From Azorinus chamasolen (lineage: Eukaryota > Mollusca > Bivalvia > Cardiida > Solecurtidae): a stretch of 64,000 bases of DNA. Position 1 is the first letter of the stretch, and the number at the start of each line of letters is the position of its first letter. A program made the position numbers and the translations under genes. The DNA lies in the NCBI GenBank assembly GCA_963576725.1, contig OY755240.1:95824316-95888315 (forward strand). The letters run 5' to 3'. The notes under the pieces are model-generated. The model saw only the letters and a program-made list of their open reading frames with translations. It searched no databases and was not told the origin of the DNA. This document shows, piece after piece, positions 1 through 10,294 of this stretch.

Positions 1-2260
1 ATAAGATATATAGAATATTGGAGGGTATAATACTTGTAAAATAAGTACTAACTCAAGTAGGCTTTAGTTGATTATTAATATTTTCTTATTTTCCTACAAA
101 ATTGACAAGAGAACAAATTAAAACATTTAGAGCAATACATAATCGTTATTTTAAGTTCATATCAACCAGTTCTTTGTATTTTTAACATAAAATGATAGAT
201 TAATGATAGACTATTTCTATAATGTAAACTTCACCAATGATTTCATCAGTCCTTTGCTCAATGAATATTTATGACGTTGCGTTCGATGTTGACGTCAGTT
301 TTGAAAATCGCGTATTTTTGCGTATAAAATATATGACATCTCTGCAAATAATTACAGCACCAAAATGAAATTTATATTGCCGGAAAGAGCTAAACACTAC
401 CTTGCCGACTATTACATTTTTACGTTTCTATATATTTCTCGGTTAATTTTATAATGAAAAACTATCGGCGACGTCGTCATTTTTCCGCGGGTGAGATGTA
501 ACACAAAACGGGTGTCTGCAACATTAAAATCCTATTTTATTGTTGACTGTGTGGATATTTTTCCGGCAAAAATCACCAGATGAGGTTACGTCGTTTCAGC
601 TTCACGTTGCTACAACGTCCGGACAATAAAATAGTACATGAACAGTTACAATTCTATAAAATCAACAATGAGGAAAAGGAGAGATTTTAGAAATAAAATC
701 ATCGACATGTTGAGTGTTATGATGTATTCACAGCAAAATTAGTTTTTTTAAAAGTATCATATATGTTGTAAAAGTACATTTGATATGCTTAAAAATGATG
801 TATGTTAACCAGACATTTAGTAAATGGAATAACGCGAAAAACTTGAATATAAATGTCTAGCCACTATGTAACACATGGGTAAAATGTCGACAAATTACCA
901 TAGTGTGTATCTTCGATCTTAATTTGTGAAATTATACCTGAACCAAACAAAAATATATTTGGAAGATAAAAAGTACATGTGTCCATAAACATGATAAAAT
1001 AATTTCGGGAGGTTCAAACAATATTTTTGGTGTTTGATAGCGGAACTAAAATGTCTAGCCATGATGTGACGCTTACGTCACTCTGAGCGTGGAATCGACG
1101 TCGAGTATCTCTAAACATTTTTGCTCATAACTTTCATAGTATATGAAAGATTTTAATTAAAAAAGACGCGTGCCTACAACTATCAACCGTACATCGTCTC
1201 ATGTTCGGTTCGGGAAATTAGGATAGATAGAGTGTCCACAAAGTGGAATTGCGTAGTTTCCAGGATAAAAACAGGTCAGTATAAGCAGTTCCGGTTTACA
1301 CAAAAAATATTCAACATATTGTACCAAGTCGTACATATAACGATGTATGGTTCATTGGAGCGGGTATTCGTCTTTATTTCGTTAAATTCTTTCAAAAAGT
1401 ATGAACGTTATAAAATATTTCCTACGTCGATTCCGCGCTGTTCGTATTACATCATGTACAACAGTACGATAGTTTGGTATCGACATTAGAAATGCTTGTA
1501 TTTAAAGTATGTACAAATGAACAAGTAATAAATACATATAATTTGTATCGATTACAAATTGGTTTCAATTATATACTATGTACATCCATTTAAATTATTT
1601 CTTAAAGCTTGACCCAATATGTTGCGTATCACGCAAAATCGCCCTGTTTGACGTCGTAAACGGACATCAGACGGCAACGTACTGTGGTTGCGATATTAAT
1701 TTTAAGAATGGCGGCGTCTTATCAACTGCAGTTCTAAATCCTCGCACATACATTCAAAACAGGTCACTGTAAACACATGTCAAACATAAAGAAAATCGAG
1801 TGTTATTTAATTGACAGAAATAGAACATGAATTGAAACCGCTGTTTCTGGTCTTATCAATACTATTTTTTCTTAATCCGTGTGTGTTGATATCATACTTT
1901 TTATACGAAAATGTCAGAAATTTATTCCGGAATAAGTACATGTATTACTTTTAAATATCGGACAATTTATTTACAAACGACATGCATTTGAGTAGCACTG
2001 CTGACATCACGGCGTCGCAGTAACGGCGTTACGCATACTGACGTCAACAAAGAACGTAATGTCACATGCTTCGCACATCCTTCCATGAACTGTCCCAAGA
2101 TTTACAGAAATATTGTTGAACTACTGAAAAGCAGGAATACTCTTATTCTTTAAACTATGACCTGTCAGTTAATCTCAAAACCCACCCATTTATATGAATT
2201 AACTTATTTAATTATACATGTACTTTCAAGTGTATGAAGCTATTTTCCCATAGCAGGTAA
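1..2260. other. Unique CpG-rich DNA with repeated ACGTCA motifs
   Basis: No repeat family or recognisable gene is seen. CpG is clearly commoner than in the rest of the window. CRE/ATF-like ACGTCA or TGACGT motifs recur near 288, 470, 1067, 1078, 1095, 1422, 1651 and 2040. The open frames here (up to 85 codons) show no domain. A regulatory region or the 5' part of a gene lying outside the window is possible, but no exon can be defined. Confidence 0.4.
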
Positions 2261-2289
2261 AACCTTCCCCAAAAACAGATCCAATGGGG

Positions 2290-2356
2290 AACAGTGCAGA
2301 CTCTGATCATACGCTTCATGTAGCAGCTGTTTGATCAGACTGTGCAGCCGGTTTGC
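2290..2356. repeat. Diverged GATCAGA-type hairpin
   Basis: An arm CAGTGCAGACTCTGATCA is followed by an inverted, decayed arm ending in GTTTGCAAATGC. It is an old member of the palindrome family found in TM-A and TM-C. Its TTAA ends are not visible. Confidence 0.45.
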
Positions 2357-2421
2357 AAATGCATAAGAAGTATAATGTAGAGAGAATAATATGAAGAAAA
2401 TGGCAAAAAAGGCTGATAGAT

Positions 2422-2600
2422 TAACCCTTTTGGTATTGGTCTAATGCCATTCTTAAACTTTGGACCAGTTTATTTTATCAGTTACTTATGTAATTTTGGT
2501 ATTTTGACAGAATCTGACTTTGAAATCACGAACAGTGCAGACCCTTATGAGAGGAGCTCTCTGATATGGGTCTATACTGTTTGCAATAATTATTATAACA
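2422..2600 (+). repeat. Diverged TTAA MITE with GATCAGA-type hairpin
   Basis: It starts TTAACCCTTTT and contains the hairpin at 2531-2585 (AACAGTGCAGACCC to GGGTCTATACTGTTTGC). The right end is not clear. Confidence 0.45.
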
Positions 2601-2953
2601 TGCTGTAGGGTTGAAGCTAAAGAAAAGTATTTCCCTTTTATTTTTATCATTATTACTTGACATGATTTTTAAAAGATAACTCCAACCTTTTAGCGTATGA
2701 CTGACAGTGTCCACCAGTATTTCTAGTTGACAGTATAACCATTTCAGTGTGGGAAGTAAGGGTGTAGGGCATTCACAAACCAAGTTAAATCTTGTAGACC
2801 CAGATTAGAGGTCTCCTGAAGGAACACTTTGATAAAGTTCTTCAGCGTTTGTCATAATTCAAATTTTGTATAAATTTACTAGCATTGTGTCCAGAGGACA
2901 TGGATGCCCTCACCTTGCACTCTTGACATAAACATTTCTGAAGAATTTAACCC

Positions 2954-3425
2954 TTAACCCATTACCTCATTGGCTATGTTTAGACTCAACCTCTTTGAAT
3001 GAATACACTGAAAAGGAGGATTTACTAGAATAATGAACATTTCAGAATGTTGTAGTTTTGAAACCGTTGTGATAAATAGAGCATTAACCCTTTCCCTGTT
3101 CTATGTTTATTACAGATTTCAATACCTACTGAATATTCATGGACAATAAGTTTATTATGAAATATGGAAGGTGGAACATTGTAGCCATTTTAGAAAGTAA
3201 AGACACAGATCTTTGAAATCCTATTAGCAAACAGAGTAGACCCTGATCAGACGGCTCCTAGAGGAGCTTCTGATCTGAGTCTACTCTGTTTGCAGATGCA
3301 CGAAAACAAGTTTATATGTGGGAAAGGGTTAAGCTCCTTTGGAGCAATTGCTCTATTTATCACAATGATTTCAAAAGGTGACTTACAGAGGCATCAAAAG
3401 GCATAAATATGAGGGAATGGATTAA
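2954..3425 (+). mobile_element. TM-B MITE, split by a TM-A insertion
   Basis: TM-B has TTAACCCATT at one end and GGGAATGG(G)TTAA at the other. Its central palindrome is AAATAGAGCATTTGCTCC and its complement. The two halves are 2954-3083 and 3333-3425. They are separated by a TM-A copy that sits in the palindrome with TTAA at each junction, so the empty site reads GAGCATTAAGCTCC. The family is non-coding. The TTAA target suggests mobilisation by a piggyBac- or Kolobok-type transposase, which is not encoded here. Confidence 0.85.
3084..3332 (+). mobile_element. TM-A MITE, 249-bp reference copy
   Basis: The ends are TTAACCCTTTCCCTGTTC and GTGGGAAAGGGTTAA. A conserved left segment (TACTGAATATTCATGGAC, then GGAAGGTGGAACATT) leads to the palindrome at 3227-3293. 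That palindrome has arms GCAAACAGAGTAGACCCTGA and the complement. TTAA flanks the copy exactly within TM-B, so the target-site duplication is directly visible. No open frame of interest. Confidence 0.9.
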
Positions 3426-3562
3426 CCGGCTGAATAAATTAAAACTACTCCTCCTTCTATAAATATTAATTAGGTAAATTTTCATACAGACTGAGGGTGA
3501 GCAGCAAATTATTATGCGTTGACAATAGTTTAGTTTGTGGATATGAAGATTTCCTATGGCAG

Positions 3563-3602
3563 ACTGCGCAGACTCTGATGAGAGAGCCTACACTGTTTGC
3601 TG
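3563..3602. repeat. Remnant of the GATCAGA-type hairpin
   Basis: GCAGACTCTGATGAGAG is followed by CTACACTGTTTGC. Only the hairpin core can be aligned with the family. Confidence 0.35.
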
Positions 3603-3699
3603 GTGCAACTATTGGCATGCTTAGTAAGCAGTTTAAGGGTTCAGTTAGAAAGGACCATAACTCTTGAACTAATCCATGGATCCAGTCAAAATTCATGAC

Positions 3700-4493
3700 T
3701 GACCTCTACTTTATAAGTCATTTTCCCAAAGTGGAAGGTTAAAATTCTACATTGAAAGGGTTAACAAGATTGGTAACCAATGCATTATGCAGTTCTATTA
3801 ATTAGAGAAATCCATCTCATGAGGCAGGATGGCATAATAAAAGTGAACATATAATTAGAGCTGGGTATCACACCTGACCTGCACAACGAAATGAGGTCTT
3901 TGAATTTCTCAGATGTAATCTTTAGATCCTCATCATGTAACTGATTGAGAACAATATCTTGTACATTCAGTTCAGTATGGGACTTCTTAACCGTTGGGGT
4001 AAATCTAGATAGTAAACTGTGCCTTCATAATCATACTGCATCATACCTGTACTTCATTCTCAGTGTTGTTATATTTTCTGATCATTAGTTTTGATGGAAT
4101 AAGTTTTGAAAACTCGAAATTCTGCTTAAGCCGGTGCTAGGGGGTGTGAGTAGTGTTGCACTTTTAATTACTACTCATGAACAGACTCTAAGTAAAACCG
4201 AGTCTGCGATTTTCTCTTTTGACATTGTTAATTTTGCTTTAGAAGGAAAGCCCACTTTCAAAATATTAATCACTACTTTGTTAGGATTGGTTGATTCAAG
4301 TTTAAAAGATCTCACTTCGTCAGGGAACTTTGAAATTAAAATAAAGCTAAATCTTTTACATGATACAGATTTTTGTGATGAGCAGCTCTGATAACAGATG
4401 TCCACTAGGCAGTTGTGTACATACAAAATGACCAACTTATCCTTTCAATACATGCTTGAACCAAGTCATTTTCGTTTTGTGTATGCCCCCTTT
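3700..4493. other. Unique spacer, no feature recognised
   Basis: Overlapping frames on both strands (4134-4391 plus, 4175-4435 minus) show no domain and mutually shadow each other. No repeat family used elsewhere in the window is seen. Confidence 0.5.
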
Positions 4494-4733
4494 CTAGGTA
4501 CTTTTGCTCCTGACAGACTCGAGCTCAATTTTACGAGGCATACGGTCCATACATGACCACAACATTGAAATGTAATACTTGTTCTTATTTTGTCCCCCAC
4601 AGTTATCTGAATATTTTTTTCTCCCCTTTTTGACCATTGAACTTAAGTATTCAAAGACACTGCTGGAAATTTCACATGCTCCCCTTCCCAAAGTAGACTC
4701 ATTCCATAGATACATTTGAATACTTAAGTTCAA
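4494..4733 (-). pseudogene. DUF7869-type (transposase-like) domain fragment
   Basis: The minus-strand frame reads MYLWNE..GRGACEISSS, then VFEYLSSM, then YSDNCGGQNKNKYYISMLW. The order W(N/D)E, GRG..EI.S.., and SD(N/T)CGGQN(K/R)N is what I recall of the DUF7869 module, a family common in invertebrate and insect repetitive genes and thought to be an RNase H-like, transposase-related fold. Only about 60 residues of a normally much longer protein are present. Nothing recognisable continues on either side. The upstream boundary coincides with an exact inverted 21-bp duplication (see 4635-4735). Assignment rests on motif memory; function in this copy is very unlikely. Confidence 0.65.
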
Positions 4734-4735
4734 TG
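4635..4735. repeat. Perfect 21-bp inverted repeat at the relic's edge
   Basis: Positions 4635-4655 and 4715-4735 are exact reverse complements, centred on ACTTAAGT, with 59 bases between. The first copy encodes FEYLSSM of the DUF7869-type relic. The second lies where that relic loses similarity, so it looks like a templated inverted copy at a breakpoint. Confidence 0.8.
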
Positions 4736-4926
4736 TTCAACAGATAGCAATTAAGTTAAGTTATACACTCACGTAGTTGCTTAAAGTAGTTGCTTAAAGT
4801 TCAATCCGCTACCAAATTATATTTTTGTTCTGACGAGGGTTTATCAACCTCTCAGATCTTCAGTCCTCATGATTAATCACCTGTATTTGAACTCAAAACC
4901 TTTGTTGATTCCCCCTATCCATAATG

Positions 4927-5166
4927 CTTTACCTTTACCTGTTCTATATTTATACCAGATTTCAATAACAAAATAATTATAAATAATAAAATATTGAAGG
5001 TGGAGCACTGTAGCTATTTTAGAAACTAAAGAAACATATCTTTCAAATTCCTTTAGCAAACAGCAGACACTGATCAGATGGCTCCTATAGGAGCTGTCTG
5101 ATTTGGGTCTACTCTGTAAAACTTTGCAGATGCATGAAAAGGTGTGTATATGAAAGAAAGGGTTAA
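4927..5166 (+). mobile_element. TM-A MITE
   Basis: The left end is decayed (TTTACCTTTACCTGTTC). The hairpin runs 5054-5120 and the right end is GAAAGAAAGGGTTAA. Confidence 0.8.
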
Positions 5167-5249
5167 ACAGATATGATTTCTTAAACAAACTGCTGAAAGC
5201 CTTTGAAGTCAATGTCATTTCATATAAAAACTTTTCAAAAACATTTATT

Positions 5250-6965
5250 AACAAGAGATGTTTGTAAAACATGTATACCCCCCCCCCCCCCCAGACCCCC
5301 TGACCTTTGATCTAGTGACCTCAACTATAGAGGTCATCTAGCGGTCATGACTAATCACCACAGCAACTTTGAATATCCTAAGCCAAACCACTGATCATTT
5401 ATTGATCTGAAAACATTTCACATATTAAGGTCATGGTGACCTTGACCTTTGACCTAGTGACCTCAACAACTTTAGGGGTCATCAAGTGGTCACAACCAAC
5501 TACCACAGCAAGTTTGAAGATCCCGAACCAAACCATTGAGCAGTTATTAATTGGAAACCATTTCATCAGTTAAGGTCATGATGACCTTGATCTTTAACCT
5601 AGTGACCTCAAAATCAATAGGGGTCATCTAGTTGTCATGACCAACCACCACAGCAAGTTTGAAGATCCTAAGACAAACCCTTGAGCAGTTATTAATCGCA
5701 AACCATTTCACCAGTTAAGGTCATGGTGACCTTGACCTTTGACCTAGTGACCTCAAAAATAATAGGGGTTATCTAATGGTCATGACCAACCACCACAGCA
5801 AGTTTGAAGATCCTAAGCCAAACCCTTGAGCAGTTATTGATCGCAAACCATTTCACCAGTTAAGGTCATGGTGACCTTGACCTTTGACCTATTGACCTAA
5901 AAAACATTAGGGCTCATCTAGTTGTCATGACCAACCACCTAAGCAAATTTGAAGATCCTAAGCCAAACAATTGAGCAGTTATTGATCAGAAACCATTTTA
6001 CAAGTTAAGGTCATGGTGACCTTGACCTTTGACCTAGTGACCTCAAATACAATAGGGGCCATCCAGTTGTCATGACCAACTACCGCAGCAAGTTTGAAGA
6101 TTCTAAGCCAAACCCTTGAGCAGTTAGTGATCGGAAACCATTTGACCAGTTAAGAGCATGGTAACCTTGACCTTTGACCTAGTGACCTAAAAAGCAAAAG
6201 GGGTCATCTAGTGGTCATTACCAACCACCACAGCAAATTTGAAGATCCTAGGCCAAACCCTTGAGCAGTTATCGATCGCAAACCATTTCACCCTTTAAGG
6301 TCATGGTGACCTTGACCTTTGACCTATTGACCTAAAAAACAATAGGACTCATCTAGTTGTCATGACTAACCACCTAAGCAAATTTGAAGATCCTAAGCCA
6401 AACCCTTGAGCAGTTATTGATCAGAAACCATTTTACCAGTTAAGGTCATGGTGACCTTGACCTTTGACCTAGTGACCTCAAAATCAATAGGGGTCATCCA
6501 GTGGTCATGACCAACTACCACAGCAAGTTTGAAGATTCTAAGCTAAACCCTTAAGCAGTTATTGATCGGAAACCATTTAACCATTTAAGGTCATGGTGAC
6601 CTTGACCTTTGACCTAGTGACCTCAAAATCAATAGGGGTCATCTAGTGGTCATGACCAACCACCACAGCAAGTTTGAAGATCCCAAGCCAAACCCTTGAG
6701 CAGTTATTGATCGGAAACTATTTCACCATTTTAGGTCATGGTGACCTTGACCTTTGACCTAGTGACCTCAAAAACAATAGGGGTCATCTACTTGTCATGA
6801 CCAACCACCACAGCAAGTTTGAAGATTCTAGGCCAAGTCGTTTATTAGTTATCGTTCGGAAACCATCGATCTACCGACCGACAGACAGACCGACCGACCG
6901 ACCGACCTACCGACCGACATGTGCAAAGCAATATACCCCCATTTTTTCAAAAGGGGGGTATAATA
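5250..6965 (+). mobile_element. PRL-1, pearl-like element with 145-bp tandem core
   Basis: The left end is ACAAGAGATGTTTGTAAAAC followed by ATGTATACCCCCC. The right end is the complement GGGGGGTATAATAA. Between them are about eleven core units. The AAGGTCATGG box begins at 5427, 5572, 5717, 5862, 6007, 6152, 6297, 6442, 6587 and 6732, so every interval is 145 bp. A GACC/GACA tetranucleotide tract (6869-6918) separates core and right end, as described for bivalve pearl elements. No protein is encoded; mobilisation must be in trans. Confidence 0.8.
5427..6772. promoter_or_regulatory. Ten clusters of nuclear-receptor-type half-sites
   Basis: Most PRL-1 units carry AGGTCATGGTGACCT (inverted repeat, 3-bp spacer) followed by TGACCT half-sites adjacent, then 1 bp and 2 bp apart. 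The reverse complement includes TCAAGGTCA, the extended half-site of FTZ-F1/SF-1 and ERR receptors. Copies at 5572 and 6152 have damaged half-sites. Sequence match only; binding is inference. Confidence 0.5.
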
Positions 6966-7462
6966 AGCAAATATATATCTATCACATTGCATAGCCTTCC
7001 TTACTTCATTTAGTAACTTTGTACACTGACATCATTAAGCTATTGTTAAGAATTTTTTTAAATTAATCTAATTTTAAGCAAGTTTTAAATTTTACCCCAC
7101 CCACTCAAAATCATACACAGTAAGTTACATGTGCTTTTTGACCTTCTCAAAATAGTTATTATCCTTTTGTCAAGAAGCTTCGTAATAACAGTACATGTGT
7201 ATTAAACAAGAACAAATTAGTGACAGAGCTCTGTTACTTTTCTTGTAAATTTCAAATTTTGATAGTAAACAAACTTCTGTAGTCTTGTCTGAAGGTCAAG
7301 GATGCATGTATACTTAAATAGGTCTATTTTTTGGTTTACAACTATAAAATTTACAGTAACTATTTTTTTTAAGATGAAAAGCACCACTTTTTTTGTTTTT
7401 TGCATAAGAAAAAAATATTAAATGAAAGAAATCAACATGTACCACTACATTTTCATCATTAT
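6966..7462. other. AT-rich spacer, no feature recognised
   Basis: Long A and T runs, and a frame on the minus strand (7217-7405) with low-complexity content. Nothing else is supported. Confidence 0.5.
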
Positions 7463-7466
7463 TTCT

Positions 7467-7585
7467 CAGTGCAAAACTATGTCTAAGTCAAGTTAGTGCA
7501 CCTTTTGCACTGACAATATTTTCTAATTTATCAAATTATGAGAGCAAAACATTAGCTAACTCCACTTAGACATAGTTTTGCACTG
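7467..7585. mobile_element. 119-bp foldback with 22-bp perfect TIRs
   Basis: CAGTGCAAAACTATGTCTAA at the left is matched by its exact complement ending in GTTTTGCACTG. The AT-rich centre has no frame. The TIR resembles the arms of the 28194-28268 hairpin (GTGCAAAACTAT..CTAA). Confidence 0.7.
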
Positions 7586-7762
7586 AAGAAATTACCATTT
7601 AGACTTAGCATATTTTATAAAAAATGCAATAATTTTGAAAATACAAGGAATATAAGCAGAATATTTTGAGGGATGAAGGGGAATATAAAAAGCCTTGAGA
7701 ATTTTTGAAAAAAGCATTTTTGCCAAAATAGTGAGTTAGCCTAGTTTTGCGCTGAGCCATCG

Positions 7763-7880
7763 AAATAGCCTCGCACTAACAGTCACTGAATGTATCAAAT
7801 AGCCTCGCACTAACAGTCACTAAATGTGTGAAATAGCCTTGCACTAATAGTCACTGGATGTGCCCAATTGCCTCGCACTA
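7763..7880 (+). repeat. 34-bp tandem repeat, four copies
   Basis: AAATAGCCTCGCACTAAC starts at 7763, 7797 and 7831, with a decayed fourth copy at 7865. The preceding GTTTTGCGCTGAG (7745) resembles the foldback TIR at 7467, so the array may derive from that element's end. Confidence 0.75.
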
Positions 7881-8029
7881 AAGTAACATGGCTTTGATAG
7901 TGTAGAAGCATGTAATATCCCGTGTAAAACAATACCAGAAAGTCAAAATTGTCTGGAACAATACTGACCCGATAGACATTGCAAATAGATTTTACATCTA
8001 CATCTAATGATCAACGTTATCCCCTTTCC

Positions 8030-8262
8030 CTCATACAAACACCTCTTCACACATCTGCAAACAGAGCAGACCCTGATCAGACGGCTCCTACAGGAGCCGT
8101 CTGATCAGAGTCTTCTCTGTTTGCTTTTGACATGATAAAGATCTGATTCTACAGTTTTTGTCAAAGCCAAACTGTCCCTTGTATTTAACATTATAACACT
8201 TGAGATACTAAACATTCATGTTATCATTATTTCTTACATGCACACTGAACATGAAAAGTGTT
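8030..8262 (-). mobile_element. TM-C MITE
   Basis: TM-C is the TTAA family with TTAACCCTTTACTCCAT, the box AAGAAATAATGACATCATGA, and the box CATGGCAGAAACTGTAGAAT before the GCAAACAGAG hairpin. This copy is in reverse. Its hairpin is 8058-8125, almost perfect. Outer ends are decayed. Confidence 0.7.
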
Positions 8263-8263
8263 A

Positions 8264-8488
8264 GCCATTTCCCTCATATAACCTTTACACAAACAGAACA
8301 GACCAAGATCAGATGGCACCAAACAGGATCTGCTCTGTTTGCTTGTGGTACAATATAGACCGGATTCTACATTTTATGTCAAAGCAAATAATTTCCTGGA
8401 AAACGTTATAGTATAAATTAATGTTCAGCTAATAAATATTCATGACGTCATTATTTCTTACAAGAGTATTAAACAGGTAACGGGTTAA
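8264..8488 (-). mobile_element. TM-C MITE with shortened hairpin
   Basis: The reverse-orientation hairpin (8291-8342) lacks most of one inner arm. The TGACGTCATTATTTCTTAC box and the right-end TTAA are present. It shares the TTAA at 8485-8488 with the next element. Confidence 0.65.
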
Positions 8489-8712
8489 CCCTTTCCTCCA
8501 TAAATACACCTTTATACGCCTCTGTAAGTCACTTTTTGAAAACATTGTGATAAATAGAGCATTTGCTCCATAGGAGCAAATGCTCTATTTATCACAATGG
8601 TTTCAATACTACACAATTCTATTTTTTTCCTTTTCTCTAGTAAATGCTCCTTTTCGGTAGAGTTATTCAAAGAGGTTGGCTCAAAAAATAGTCTCTGTGG
8701 GAATGGGTAAAT
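8485..8712 (-). mobile_element. TM-B MITE
   Basis: Starts TTAACCCTTTCCTCC. The 42-bp palindrome with loop CTCCATAGGAG lies at 8550-8600. The right end GGGAATGGGTAAA has lost its TTAA by substitution. Confidence 0.85.
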
Positions 8713-8719
8713 TGAACAA

Positions 8720-8942
8720 AATTACTGCAAGAAGAAGTTTCAGCCATAAACATGCATGGTATTGACAACATCAGGCCTGCAAGAGAGTCAAGGTTCCACA
8801 GCACTGGCACTGAACTCTTGAACAAGTCATCGGATTTCCAATAATTATTTGACGGTTGGAATCTGAGTGCATTTTTGTTCATTAAATTGTTAGCAGATGT
8901 AGAATCTGTCTTGCAATTATTTGTCTCATTTTCAATCTCCAT
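8720..8942 (-). pseudogene. Possible hAT transposase C-terminal relic
   Basis: The minus frame reads NNYWKSDDLF, then VPVLWNLDSLAGLMLSIP, then MAETSSCSNF. The order YW..., FP.L..LA...LSIP.(M).AE..(R)VFS is characteristic of the hAT dimerisation domain, but the SERVFS block is degraded here. About 75 residues remain of a protein usually 500-700 long. No catalytic part is visible. The match is by eye and could be chance. Confidence 0.35.
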
Positions 8943-9064
8943 TTAACACTTTGTATGCTAAGTAATTTTTCATCTGTAACAATTGTTGTCCACTTCAATG
9001 CTTAAGATAAAATATCCTTCATTTCTTTGCTAAAACATGGTCAAAGTGTCAAACAGTTTGGATC

Positions 9065-9240
9065 CTGATGAGAAATAATGAAATCTGTTATGACAGCACA
9101 TGGCCATGGCAGAAAGTATAGAATCATATCTATTTTATATCATAAGCAAACAGAGCAGACCCTCAGATTAGATGGCTCCTGATCTGGATCTACTCTGTTT
9201 GAAAGGTGTAGAAAGGTGTATTTATGGAGGAAAGGGTTAA
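9065..9240 (+). mobile_element. TM-C MITE, 5'-truncated
   Basis: The GAGAAATAATGAAATC box, CATGGCAGAAAGTATAGAAT, a shortened hairpin (9147-9202) and the end GGAAAGGGTTAA are visible. Confidence 0.7.
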
Positions 9241-9255
9241 ATGCTTTTACACATT

Positions 9256-9475
9256 CAGTAAAACCTCTCTATAACGACCACTAAATTGTGTTAATTAGTT
9301 GGTATTTCGGGCAGGTGGTTGCTTAAAGCAAGGTGAAAGTAAAACAGAATGCTGTCCTAAACAGAGCGCTCCATAGGAGCATTCTGTTTTACTTTCACAT
9401 TGCTTTAAGCAGCCACCTGCCCCAAATACCAACTAAATAAGACATTTAAGTGGCCATTATAGAGAGGTTTTACTG
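9256..9475. mobile_element. PG-D MITE (pogo/Tigger-like ends)
   Basis: PG-D copies begin CAGTAAAACCTCTCTATA and end with the complement, normally between TA dinucleotides. A central palindrome GGCAGGTGG..GCTTAAAGCAAGG..CTTTCAC folds most of the element into one stem. Here the left flank is TT and the right flank TA. Confidence 0.85.
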
Positions 9476-9479
9476 TATA

Positions 9480-9846
9480 CAGATCTAATTGTACAGGTTC
9501 TGCCAAGGTAATATATTCCTGTGTTCATGTACCATCAGAAAAATACAGCTATTCATTAACCCTTTCCCTCATATAAACATGTTTTCACGCATTTGCAAAC
9601 AGAGTAGACCCAGATCAGATGGCTCCTAGAGGAGCCGTCTGATCAGGGTCTACTCTGTTTGCTAATGGAATTTGATTGACCTGTTTCTTTACTTCCTAAA
9701 ATGGCTGCAATGTATCACCTTCTATATTTCATTATAACTGTTGTGTCCATGAATATTCAGTAGGTAATGAAATTTGTAATAAACATAGAACAGGGAAAGG
9801 GTTAAGTCATTGCTTCTTTCATCAATGTGAAACAGGGAAAGAGTTA
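9480..9846 (-). mobile_element. TM-C MITE, split by TM-A
   Basis: The left part (9480-9555) begins inside TM-C (AGATCTAATTGTACAG..TTCTGCC), cut by PG-D. The right part (9806-9846) ends AACAGGGAAAGAGTTAA. TM-A lies between at a TTAA target. Confidence 0.65.
9556..9805 (-). mobile_element. TM-A MITE
   Basis: 250 bp including both TTAA. The hairpin 9596-9662 is nearly perfect. It is nested in TM-C. Confidence 0.9.
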
Positions 9847-10145
9847 AAGAATTCAAAAAGCACCTGTTGGTGAAATGCCAATGGTTTATGCAATTTGTTG
9901 CACTATGTGACGGGCATCAGTTTTAATAACTGTATTATTAACATTAAAAACTATCTTGCATCAGATTTAATAACTATCTTGACAACAGTTTCCATGGCAA
10001 CACTAGGAATACACTCTGTATTAAGGGTATCTTTAACCAAATTCAAACCACTTATGAATTTCTTCACCCATCATGTGATTGTTAATAAAAGATTTATGAA
10101 AAAAACTCTTTGGCAATGATGCCAAATTTTCAACAGATCTATACA
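9847..10145. other. Unique spacer
   Basis: A 74-codon plus-strand frame (9895-10119) shows no domain. Nothing else is seen. Confidence 0.45.
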
Positions 10146-10294
10146 TAAGAATTACTATGCTAGTAGTTTGGAAGTTCAGCTGTATTTTGGCGAGTTGGAA
10201 AAGTTGTTAAATGCGAGCCTTGGCGAGCATTTAACTACTTTTCTGACGAGCCAAAATACAGCTTAACTTCCAAACTACTAGCATAGTAATTCTT
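10146..10294. repeat. Long hairpin, about 45-bp arms
   Basis: AAGAATTACTATGCTAGTAG..CAGCTGTATTTTGGCGAG is followed, after a CG-rich loop, by its near-perfect complement. It abuts a second inverted-repeat structure to its right. Confidence 0.85.
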
